A stretch of DNA of 25,825 nucleotides from Candidatus Krumholzibacteriia bacterium (GTDB lineage Bacteria; Krumholzibacteriota; Krumholzibacteriia; G020349025). The position numbers and the translations under genes were made by a program. Below, piece after piece: positions 1 through 7,623 of this stretch (positions are counted from its first letter, which is position 1; every line of letters begins with the position of its first letter). Under the pieces are notes generated by a model that worked only from the letters and a program-made list of their open reading frames with translations, was not told the DNA's origin and searched no databases. The stretch spans positions 1 to 25,825 of the forward strand of contig DASRJW010000048.1 of assembly GCA_035649275.1 (NCBI GenBank), given 5' to 3'.

Positions 1-2
1 CT

Positions 3-1490
3 GCCTCCCCCCAGTTCGTGGGTACGGTGGACACGCCGGGCTACGCCACCAGCGTCGCCGTCTCCGGCACGCACGCCTACGTCGCCGACCGCTACGCGGG
101 GTTGCAAGTCGTCGACGTCAGTAATCCCGCCGCGCCGCGCATCGTCGGCACCGTGGATCCGCCCGACTTCACCTGGGACGTGGAGGTCGCCGGCACACTC
201 GCCTTCCTCGCCAACGGCGCTTCGGGATTGCAGGTCGTCGACGTCGCCACCCCCACCGCGCCCACCATCATCGGTGCGGCGGACACGCCGGGCTACGCCA
301 ACGCCATCGCCCTCGCGGGGGACCACGCCTACGTGGCGGACCAGGCCGCGGGCCTGCAGGTGATCGACATCACCACTCCAACCTCGCCTCAGGTCGTGGG
401 TGCCCTCGGGACGCCGGACACCGCCATGGACGTCGCCGTCTCCGGTGCTCATGCTTTCGTCACCGACCTGACTGCCGGCCTCCTGATCCTCGAGGTCACG
501 AACCCGGCTGCCCCGCAGCTCGTGGGCACCGCCGGCACGCGCGGCAGCGCCTTGGGCGTGGCGGTGAGCGGCACTCTCGCGTGCGTCACCGACCCGTCGG
601 TCGGACTGCACTTGTTCGACGTCAGCAACACGGCCCTTGTCCCGAGCCTCGGTAGCCTCGCCCTCCCCGGCTTCGCGGGCAGCGTGTCGGCCCAGGGCTC
701 CTACGCCTACGTCGCCGAAGCGAACTTCGGCTTGCGCGTCGTGGACGTCACGAACCCCGCCGCGCCGCAGCTCGTGCGCTCGGTCGCCACCTCGGGCGAG
801 GCCATCGCGGTCACCGCCGCAGCGGATCGCGCCTACGTGGCGGATGGTTTGCCGGGGCTCCGCATCGTGGACATCAGTGTGCCCACAGCGGCAGCGATCC
901 TCGGCTCCGTGGACACGCCGGACCAGGCCCTCAGCGTCGCCGTCGCCGGCTCGCACGCCTACGTCGCCGACGGAGAATCGGGGTTGCAGGTGGTCTTCGC
1001 CGGCGTTCCCGCCTCGCCACAGATCGTCGGCGCCGCCAACACGCCGGGGAGCGCCGCCGATGTCGCCCTCGCGGGCGGCTACGCCTTCGTCGCCGACAGC
1101 TGGGAGGGGCTGCAGGTCGTCGACGTCCAGGATCCGGCGGCGCCAGCGATCGTCGGCGCCCTCGACACGCCGGGCGACGCCACGGGAATCGCTCTCGCTG
1201 GCGACCATGCCTTCGTCGCCGACGGTTTCGCAGGCCTGCAGGTGATCGACATCTCCAGTGTGACGGCGCCGGTCTGGGTCGCGAGTGCACCCACGTGTGG
1301 GATCGCCACCGACATCGTCATCGCGGGAGATTTCGCCTACGTGGCTTGCCAAAACGCGGGCCTCGAGGTGATCGACATCGCGAACCCAGCGGCACCGGTG
1401 CACGTGGGCTCTCTCGACACACCGGGAGTGGCTACAGGTGTGGCGGTGGACGTCCACGTTTTCCTCGCCGATAACGAAGGGGGTTTGCGC
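3..1490 (+). repeat. Tandem coding repeats of about 120-126 bp (LVIVD units)
   Basis: Roughly twelve degenerate repeats lie end to end in the coding sequence, each carrying a version of 'gtgggcaccgtggacacgcc' and later 'tacgtcgccgac'. They encode the propeller units of the first gene. The copies are diverged at the DNA level, so this is an old intragenic amplification and not a recent satellite. Confidence 0.8.
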
Positions 1491-2084
1491 CTCGTGCCGG
1501 CGCAGTGCGTGATCACACCGGTTTTCCTCACCGACTTTTCCGCCCGCCTCGAAGCGGACGGCGTCTCGCTGCACTGGCGCGTCCAGGAACCTTCGCTTGC
1601 CGCCGACTTCCGCCTCGCGGCCAGCGTATCCGGTGCCGCCTGGAACGTTCCCGTCGAAGCGGACAACGAGCGTTCCTTCGTGGCCAGGGATCGTTCCCCC
1701 GCGCTACGCACCGCGGCCTCGGTCCGCTACAACCTCTCCCATCGGGAGAACGACGGCTCGTGGAGGCTGGTCACGACACGCTCGCTCACGCTCCAAACGC
1801 CGCTGCACCGCACGCGCCTCCTGCCGCCGCAGCCGAATCCGTTCAACCCTCGCGTCATCCTCCGCTACGAGCTCGCTACGCTGGAGCCGGCGCTGCTCGA
1901 CATCCTCGATCCGAGAGGACGCGTGATCCGGCACTTCCCTGCCGCGGCTCGCGGCCAAATTGCCGGCGAAGTCGTCTGGGACGGGCGCGACGAGAGCGGC
2001 ACGCCCGTGGCGAGTGGGCACTACATCGCCCGGCTCCGCGCCGCAGATGGCTGGCACACGCAGAAGCTCGTTCTCGTGAAGTAG
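3..2084 (+). CDS. LVIVD-repeat secreted beta-propeller protein with C-terminal FlgD/T9SS-like domain (5' partial)
   Basis: The reading frame is open to the left edge, and the codons before the first GTG (A-S-P-Q-F) fit the repeat pattern, so the gene begins upstream of the window. About twelve repeats of roughly 40 residues follow, each of the form VGT.DTPG.A..VAV.G..AYVAD...GLQVVDV.NPAAP, which is the LVIVD family and should fold as a beta-propeller. After the repeats (about base 1500) comes a beta-sandwich-like segment. The protein ends in a domain with PNPFNP, IRYEL-like strands, GRVIRHF, WDGRDESG and ASGHYIARL, matching FlgD-Ig or type IX secretion sorting domains of FCB-group bacteria. 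It is therefore probably exported to the cell surface. Ligand and role are unknown. It is separated from the next gene by 245 bases. Confidence 0.85.
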   Translation, partial: ASPQFVGTVDTPGYATSVAVSGTHAYVADRYAGLQVVDVSNPAAPRIVGTVDPPDFTWDVEVAGTLAFLANGASGLQVVDVATPTAPTIIGAADTPGYANAIALAGDHAYVADQAAGLQVIDITTPTSPQVVGALGTPDTAMDVAVSGAHAFVTDLTAGLLILEVTNPAAPQLVGTAGTRGSALGVAVSGTLACVTDPSVGLHLFDVSNTALVPSLGSLALPGFAGSVSAQGSYAYVAEANFGLRVVDVTNPAAPQLVRSVATSGEAIAVTAAADRAYVADGLPGLRIVDISVPTAAAILGSVDTPDQALSVAVAGSHAYVADGESGLQVVFAGVPASPQIVGAANTPGSAADVALAGGYAFVADSWEGLQVVDVQDPAAPAIVGALDTPGDATGIALAGDHAFVADGFAGLQVIDISSVTAPVWVASAPTCGIATDIVIAGDFAYVACQNAGLEVIDIANPAAPVHVGSLDTPGVATGVAVDVHVFLADNEGGLRLVPAQCVITPVFLTDFSARLEADGVSLHWRVQEPSLAADFRLAASVSGAAWNVPVEADNERSFVARDRSPALRTAASVRYNLSHRENDGSWRLVTTRSLTLQTPLHRTRLLPPQPNPFNPRVILRYELATLEPALLDILDPRGRVIRHFPAAARGQIAGEVVWDGRDESGTPVASGHYIARLRAADGWHTQKLVLVK

Positions 2085-2329
2085 CCGCCATCACACCACC
2101 GGTTCGGACCGCGTCGTTTCTTGCGACGTGCATCGGTCACCGCGGAGTCGAAGACGCCTGCCGTCGATTCCGCGCGACGAGTTCGACCTCCTCGGGTCCT
2201 GGAATCCGGTGCGCTTCCCCTGCGATCCCCATGCTGCTCCCGCCGTGGTCCTCTTCTTGCTCCCCAGGCAGCGAGAGCGAGTGTCTCTGTTTCTCCATGC
2301 GGTCTCGTCGGGCAGGTGCGCGGAAGAAC
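2085..2329. other. Intergenic stretch without recognised features
   Basis: These 245 bases separate the LVIVD gene from the FHA gene. I see no tRNA, no convincing terminator and no good match to the promoter pattern found elsewhere in the window. The promoter of the phospho-signalling operon must lie here or be read through from upstream. Confidence 0.4.
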
Positions 2330-2938
2330 ATGGACAGCCAGATCGGCAAGGGGACCGGCCAGAGGTCGCAGACCGGCGGCGAGGTTCTCAAGATCCGCCT
2401 CTCCCTCATGGGTCGACCTCTCAAGGTCTGTACCTTCCAGAAGGACGTCGTCACCGTCGGCCGCGACCCGGAATCGGACATCCACCTGGACAACCCGGGC
2501 ATCTCTCGCCATCACCTGCGCCTGGAAAAGACCGCCGCGGGTTACTACGCCGAGGACCTGGAAAGCGCCAACGGCACCTTTCTCAACGACGAACCCATCC
2601 GCAAGGCGCTGCTCCGGAACGAGGACGTGCTGCGGGTCGGCAAGTTTTCGCTTTGGATCGCCTACGAAAGCGATCGGCGGAGCACGTCAGGGGACAGCAA
2701 GGCCGTGTCGCCCACCACGTTCCAAGGAACCACGGTCCTCTCCAGCGCCGAGCTCGACGACATGATGGCGCGGGCGCGCCAGCGCGACGCGGCGCCGGTG
2801 GAGGAACCGGTCGTGGCTCCGGCCCCGGTCCGGCAACCCAGTGGCGCCCCTTCAGGGCAGGTGTTCGGCGTCGCCCTGTTTTCCTTCGTGCTCGGAGTCG
2901 CAGTGGGCGTGGCGGCGACCTGGATCTTCGTCCACTAG
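2330..2938 (+). CDS. Membrane-anchored FHA-domain protein
   Basis: This 202-residue protein has a forkhead-associated domain at about residues 20-112 with the phosphothreonine-binding signatures GRD (44-46), SRHH (59-62) and NGT (81-83). A Pro/Ala-rich linker follows, then a single hydrophobic helix at about 178-200 that ends two residues before the C-terminus, so it looks tail-anchored with the FHA domain in the cytoplasm. A Thr-rich patch (TTFQGTTVLSS, 129-139) between the two is a plausible phosphoacceptor site, by analogy with the N-terminal Thr motifs of GarA-type proteins. The start at 2330 follows a GGAAG; an in-frame ATG at 2297 would add eleven basic residues. It lies 63 bases upstream of the kinase gene and is probably the phospho-reader or substrate of that kinase. 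Confidence 0.88.
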   Translation: MDSQIGKGTGQRSQTGGEVLKIRLSLMGRPLKVCTFQKDVVTVGRDPESDIHLDNPGISRHHLRLEKTAAGYYAEDLESANGTFLNDEPIRKALLRNEDVLRVGKFSLWIAYESDRRSTSGDSKAVSPTTFQGTTVLSSAELDDMMARARQRDAAPVEEPVVAPAPVRQPSGAPSGQVFGVALFSFVLGVAVGVAATWIFVH

Positions 2939-3001
2939 AGCGGTACGGAAACACCCGTCCGGAAGGCTCGCCGCGCCCCCCGGCCCGAAGATTCGGGAAC
3001 G

Positions 3002-5422
3002 ATGAACATCGTCCAGAAGCTCAAGGTCGACAGGCTCGTGCAGCGCCTCAAGATGGCGCGGAGCCTTCCCCGGCAGGAGCTGGAGACAGCGAAACAGCAA
3101 CTCGTAGCCGTCGGCCCCGCCGCCATCGAGTCCATGCTCGGCTGCCTCGGCCACGCCGAAGCGCGCCCTGCCGCCCTCGAAGTCCTCGAGCAGCTGCTCC
3201 ACGATGACACGGTGGGGCTCTACGTCCAGGCTCTCGCCTCGCCGAACCCCGCCATCGTCTCCGGCATGAGCCACGTGCTCTCCACCGCCCGGCGCTATCG
3301 ACCGGCGGCGCTCCTCACCTTCCTCACCGACCCCAGCATCCCGAAGCCGCTGCTGGCCGCGGTGCTCGAAGCCCGCGCTGCTTCGATCCGCCCGCGCGAG
3401 GTGCTGGCGGTGTTCACCGCTCTCGACAAGGACGGGCGGACCCTGCTCTTCCGTGTCCTCGATCGCGCTCTGACCCCGGAGCTGGCGCCGCAGCTCGTCC
3501 CCCTCATCGAACACGAGGATTGGTGGGTGCGGCATCGGGCGGTGGAGTTGCTGTCGCGCTTCAACGCCCCCGCCGTGGTGCAAGGACTCGGACGCGCTCT
3601 CGCCGACGAGAACCGCAGCGTCCGCCTGGCGGCGGTGAAGGGGCTGCACGGCCTGCGCGCCAAGAGCGCCATCCCGGCGCTCGCGGCCTCGCTGCGCGAT
3701 GCGGATCTGAAGGTGCAGACCGAAGCCATCGATGCCCTCATCGACTTCGGCGATGCTTCGGCGGTGCCGCATCTGCTTTCCGTGTTGACCGACGAATCCG
3801 AGCAAGCCCGCCGGGGCGCGGTCGAGGTGCTGAACGCGGTGGCTACGACCGAGGCCATTCAGGACTTGCTCCGGGCGCTCAACGACGCCGATTGGTGGGT
3901 TCGCGTCCGTGCTGCCGACGCCCTCGGCGCCCTCGGGGGCGAGAAGGTCGTAGATGCGGTGCTCGGCCTGATGCACGACCCGGAGGAGTTCGTCCGGCGC
4001 TATGCCGTCGAGATCCTCATCACCATCCCGTCGGTGAAAGCGGTGCCTTTCCTCATCAGCGCTCTCGAGGACGCCGACTGGTGGGTACGAGAGCGCTCCA
4101 TCGATGCTCTCGCCAAGATCCGGGACCCCCGCGCCATCGACCCGCTGCTCGCTCTCATGCAGCGCGTGCCCGAGACGGTGCCGCTCTGCGTCCGCGCCCT
4201 CGGGGCCATCGGCGACCCTCGCATCATCGAGACGCTGCAGCAGCTGGTGCATTCCTCACGCGCCGACGTGCGCCGCGAGGCGGTGGCGGCGCTGCGCGCC
4301 TTTGCTCCGCCCACGCCGGCGACGAAGAAGGAGGCGGTGCCGGCGCTCCCGGCCGCGGCCGAAGGCGCCCACGGCACCTCCTTCCGTGTCGAAGCGGACC
4401 GGGCCCCGCGTCCCGCCGGCGCATCGCCGGGGCCGCTGCCGACCTCCGGAGTCAGGGGCGGTGCTGCTGCGGGCATTCCCGCTTCGCCAGGCGGGGTCCT
4501 GCGTGGGTCGGTGTCCCCACCCGCCGGCGCGATGCGGGGCGGCGCGCCCTTCACCATCAACTTCGCCGACCTGCCGCCGGGGACGCTGCTTCTTGAGCGC
4601 TATCACGTGCAGCGGCGCGTCGGCACCGGCGGCTTCGGCACCGTCTATCTGGTGGTGGACAACGCGGTGCAGGAGGAGATCATCCTCAAGGTGCTCAACC
4701 CGCAGCTCTCGGTGGATGCGAACGCCATCCGTCGCTTCGTGCAAGAGCTCAAGCTCACCCGCCGGATCACGCACCGCAATGTCATCCGCATCCACGATTT
4801 CCTGGACCTGAACGGCGCGCACGCGGTCTCCATGGAGTACTTCCCGAGCCGGGACCTGGGCGCCATCCTGGTCGAAGACGGCACGCTCAAGCCCGACCGC
4901 GCGCTGTGCCTCGTCGCCCAGGTCTGCGCCGGGCTCGGTGCCGCCCACGAGGTCGGCGTCATCCACCGCGACATCAAGCCGGCGAACATCCTGGTCGGCG
5001 AAGGCGACATGGCGAAGATCGTCGACTTCGGCCTGGCTTCGGCACAGCAGAACCTCGGACCGCGGCTTACACGCAGCGGCTTTCTCATCGGCACACCGGA
5101 ATACATGGCGCCGGAGCTCATCCAGGATGCGCGCGTCGACCATCGTGCCGACATCTACTCGATCGGCATCATGATGTACGAGATGCTCTCGGGCCAGCGC
5201 CCGTACTCGGCGGAGACGCCAGTGAAGATCCTCTTCCAGCACCTCGAGGGCAATCCCGAGTCCCTCGCCTGGCTGGTGCCGACACTGCGGCCGAGCTTGG
5301 TGGGGTTGGTCATGCGCAGCATGGCGCGGGCGCCGGAAGAGCGACCGCGGGACACCCGCGAGCTCATGGCCCTGATCGATGCAGAGCTGAAGACGATGGG
5401 CGTGACGCGGGAGGCGCCGTGA
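3002..5422 (+). CDS. HEAT-repeat / Ser-Thr protein kinase fusion
   Basis: The 806-residue protein starts with about 430 residues of HEAT/PBS-lyase-like helical repeats. Three carry a striking D/E-x-D-W-W-V-R motif (near residues 176, 299 and 362). A Gly/Ala/Pro-rich linker (about 435-520) leads to a complete Hanks-type kinase domain (about 525-800). It has a glycine loop GTGGFGTVY (541-549), the ATP lysine K563 (ILKVL), HRDIKPANI with catalytic D657, DFG at 675-677 and TPEYMAPEL. No transmembrane helix is evident, so the kinase is cytosolic and the HEAT array probably selects partners. Its stop codon overlaps the start of the next gene (TGATG), implying translational coupling to the first PilT-like ATPase. 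The family call is firm; the substrates are inferred from context, with the FHA protein and PilT-like ATPases as candidates. Confidence 0.92.
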   Translation: MNIVQKLKVDRLVQRLKMARSLPRQELETAKQQLVAVGPAAIESMLGCLGHAEARPAALEVLEQLLHDDTVGLYVQALASPNPAIVSGMSHVLSTARRYRPAALLTFLTDPSIPKPLLAAVLEARAASIRPREVLAVFTALDKDGRTLLFRVLDRALTPELAPQLVPLIEHEDWWVRHRAVELLSRFNAPAVVQGLGRALADENRSVRLAAVKGLHGLRAKSAIPALAASLRDADLKVQTEAIDALIDFGDASAVPHLLSVLTDESEQARRGAVEVLNAVATTEAIQDLLRALNDADWWVRVRAADALGALGGEKVVDAVLGLMHDPEEFVRRYAVEILITIPSVKAVPFLISALEDADWWVRERSIDALAKIRDPRAIDPLLALMQRVPETVPLCVRALGAIGDPRIIETLQQLVHSSRADVRREAVAALRAFAPPTPATKKEAVPALPAAAEGAHGTSFRVEADRAPRPAGASPGPLPTSGVRGGAAAGIPASPGGVLRGSVSPPAGAMRGGAPFTINFADLPPGTLLLERYHVQRRVGTGGFGTVYLVVDNAVQEEIILKVLNPQLSVDANAIRRFVQELKLTRRITHRNVIRIHDFLDLNGAHAVSMEYFPSRDLGAILVEDGTLKPDRALCLVAQVCAGLGAAHEVGVIHRDIKPANILVGEGDMAKIVDFGLASAQQNLGPRLTRSGFLIGTPEYMAPELIQDARVDHRADIYSIGIMMYEMLSGQRPYSAETPVKILFQHLEGNPESLAWLVPTLRPSLVGLVMRSMARAPEERPRDTRELMALIDAELKTMGVTREAP

Positions 5423-6543
5423 TGGCCCGCATCGACGCCTTCCTGCAGATGGGGCGCGAGCAAGGTTGCTCGGACATTCATCTCACCGTGGGCTTGCCGC
5501 CGCTGGTGCGGCAGGACGGCCAGCTCACACAGCTGGCAGCGAACGAGCTCAGCGCCGCGGACACCCAGGCGTTGGTGCTGGAGATTGTGCCCAGCCACCT
5601 CTCCGAGCAACTGGACCGGCGGGGCTCCGTGGACTTCTCCTATGCCATCGAGGGCCTGGGTCGCTTCCGTATCAACGTCTACCGCCAGCACTACGGTCTC
5701 GCTGCTGTCTGTCGCGTGGTGCCGGAGCAAGTGCCACGGCTCGCCAACCTGGGGTTGCCCCCGGTGGTGGCACGTATGACCGCGCTGCGCACCGGATTGC
5801 TCCTGGTCACCGGCGGCTCGGGGACGGGCAAGTCGACGACGCTGGCGGCGATGATCGCGGAGATCAACGAGACCCGGAATCTCAACATCATCACCCTCGA
5901 AGATCCGGTGGAGTTCGTCCACCCGAGCCACAAGTGTCTGGTGGTGCAGCGCGAGCTGGGCACGCACGTGCCGTCCTTCAGCGCTGGCCTGCGGGCGGCG
6001 CTCCGCCAGGATCCGGACGTCATCCTGGTGGGCGAGCTGCGTGATGCCGAGACCATCTCCCTCGCGGTGGAGGCCTCCGAAACCGGCCACCTCGTGCTCG
6101 CTACCATGCACACCCGCGGCGCCCATCCCACCATCCACCGGCTGGTGGATGCCTTCCCCACCGAAGCGCAGGCGCAGATCCGCCACACCCTGGCGGACAA
6201 CCTGAAGGCGGTGCTGAGCCAGGAGCTGGTGCGCACCGCCGACGGCCGCGGCCGTCGGGCGGTGGTGGAGGTGCTCGTCCTCACTTCGGCGGTGGCGCAG
6301 TACGTCCGCGAGGGCAAGACGCACCAGATCCCTTCTGCCATCGCCACCGGGCGCCGCGTCGGCATGCAGCTCATGGATCAGGCATTGCTCACCATGGTGC
6401 GCGCCGGTGACATCGATCCCGACGAAGCCTTCCTCCGCGCCACCGACAAGCGCGAGTTCCTGCCGTACGTGACCCGCGCCGACCTGCGGCAAGTGGCGGA
6501 GATGCAGAGCGCGCGGATGCCGGTACCCGAGGAGGCCTCATGA
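5422..6543 (+). CDS. PilT/PilU-family type IV pilus retraction ATPase (copy 1)
   Basis: This 373-residue secretion-superfamily ATPase has the usual PilT length and order. An N-terminal PAS-like part (SDIHLTVG) precedes Walker A GGSGTGKS (131-138, K137), the Asp box ITLEDPVEF, Walker B LVGELRD (E205) and the His box MHTRGA (H230). The C-terminal helical part reads AVAQYVREGKTHQI where PilT has AIRNLIREGK, so the conserved Arg and Asn of the retraction-critical AIRNLIRE motif are replaced. It hydrolyses ATP to power pilin removal or a related pilus motion. The ATG at 5422 overlaps the kinase stop, and its own end overlaps the next gene by four bases. PilU-like is an equally good name. Confidence 0.92.
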   Translation: MARIDAFLQMGREQGCSDIHLTVGLPPLVRQDGQLTQLAANELSAADTQALVLEIVPSHLSEQLDRRGSVDFSYAIEGLGRFRINVYRQHYGLAAVCRVVPEQVPRLANLGLPPVVARMTALRTGLLLVTGGSGTGKSTTLAAMIAEINETRNLNIITLEDPVEFVHPSHKCLVVQRELGTHVPSFSAGLRAALRQDPDVILVGELRDAETISLAVEASETGHLVLATMHTRGAHPTIHRLVDAFPTEAQAQIRHTLADNLKAVLSQELVRTADGRGRRAVVEVLVLTSAVAQYVREGKTHQIPSAIATGRRVGMQLMDQALLTMVRAGDIDPDEAFLRATDKREFLPYVTRADLRQVAEMQSARMPVPEEAS

Positions 6544-7610
6544 GTCGCATCGACAGCTTCCTCGAGCTCGCGGTGAAACAGGGCGGCTCCGACCTGCACT
6601 TGGTGTCCGGGCAACCGCCACGCATCCGCATCAATGGCATCCTGCACCGCGTCCGCTTCCGGGAGCTTTCGGTGGAGGATCTGGAATCGATTCTCGACGA
6701 GTTCCTAGACGGCGGACACCGGGAGCGCCTGGAGCGAGACCACCATGTGGACTTCGCCTACTCTGTCGCCGATCTCGGCCGTTTCCGCGTCAACGTCTAC
6801 CGGCACCAGCACGGCCTCGGGGCGGCGCTGCGCATCATTCCCACCAAGATCCCGACGTTGGAGTCGCTGGGCTTGCCGCCGGCGATCAAGCTGCACACCT
6901 CCCATCCCAAAGGCCTGATCCTGGTGACCGGGCCCACGGGGTCGGGGAAATCGACGACGCTAGCGGCGATGCTCGATCACATCAACTCGACCCGGCAGGG
7001 ACACATCATCACTCTCGAAGACCCCATCGAGTTCCTGCATCCCTACAAGAAGTGCGTGGTGACGCAGCGGGAGATCCAGGTGCACGCCGCGAGCCTCGCC
7101 GATGCCTTGCGCGACGCCGTGCGCGAGGATCCGGACGTGCTGCTCGTGGGCGAGATGCGCGATCCCGAGGCGATCTCGTTGGCGCTCACCGCCGCCGAGA
7201 CGGGCATTCAGATCCTGGGCAGCTTGCACACGAGCAGTGCGGCCCGGACCATCGATCGCATCGTCAACGTCTTCCCGGCGCGCCGGCAGGAGCAGGTGCG
7301 CGGCATGCTGGCGGACAGCCTGAGCATGATCGTGTCGCAGAAGCTGCTGCGCAACAGCGACGGTTCCAAGCGCATCGTCGCCGCCGAAGTCTTGGTGAAC
7401 AACCACGCGGTGAAGACGATCGTGCGCGGCGGCAACAGCCACAAGCTGGAGTCGGTGATGCAGGCGGGGGCGCGCTTCGGCATGCAATCCCTGGGCGGAG
7501 TGCTGCGCGACCTGGTGAGCAAGGGCGCGGTGACCGCGGAAGAGGCCTACGAGAACGCCACCGACAAGAGCCCGTTCGAGAACCTGGTACCGCGTTTGGA
7601 GACAGCGTGA
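6540..7610 (+). CDS. PilT-family type IV pilus retraction ATPase (copy 2)
   Basis: This 356-residue protein is clearly paralogous to the preceding gene product. Both begin M-x-R-I-D-x-F-L and share SD.HL, GRFR.NVYR and LATDK-like ends. It has a canonical Walker A GPTGSGKST (K137), ITLEDPIEF, Walker B LVGEMRD and the His box LHTSSAA, which is closer to textbook PilT than copy 1. The AIRNLIRE region reads AVKTIVRGGNSHKL and is also diverged. Start and stop overlap as ATGA (6540-6543), so the two ATPases are translated as a pair and could form homo- or hetero-hexamers, as PilT and PilU do. The next gene follows after 13 bases. Confidence 0.93.
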   Translation: MSRIDSFLELAVKQGGSDLHLVSGQPPRIRINGILHRVRFRELSVEDLESILDEFLDGGHRERLERDHHVDFAYSVADLGRFRVNVYRHQHGLGAALRIIPTKIPTLESLGLPPAIKLHTSHPKGLILVTGPTGSGKSTTLAAMLDHINSTRQGHIITLEDPIEFLHPYKKCVVTQREIQVHAASLADALRDAVREDPDVLLVGEMRDPEAISLALTAAETGIQILGSLHTSSAARTIDRIVNVFPARRQEQVRGMLADSLSMIVSQKLLRNSDGSKRIVAAEVLVNNHAVKTIVRGGNSHKLESVMQAGARFGMQSLGGVLRDLVSKGAVTAEEAYENATDKSPFENLVPRLETA

Positions 7611-7623
7611 GGGAGCCGGCACG

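Noticed and set aside
3-1490. Regularly spaced repeats considered as CRISPR or satellite DNA
   Set aside because: They are in frame, of about 120 bases, diverged, and encode LVIVD propeller units.
2852-4252. Long open frame (466 codons) antisense to the HEAT-kinase
   Set aside because: It mirrors the GC-biased third positions of the kinase gene, lacks any family pattern and is rich in His/Arg/Gly/Glu, typical of antisense shadows.
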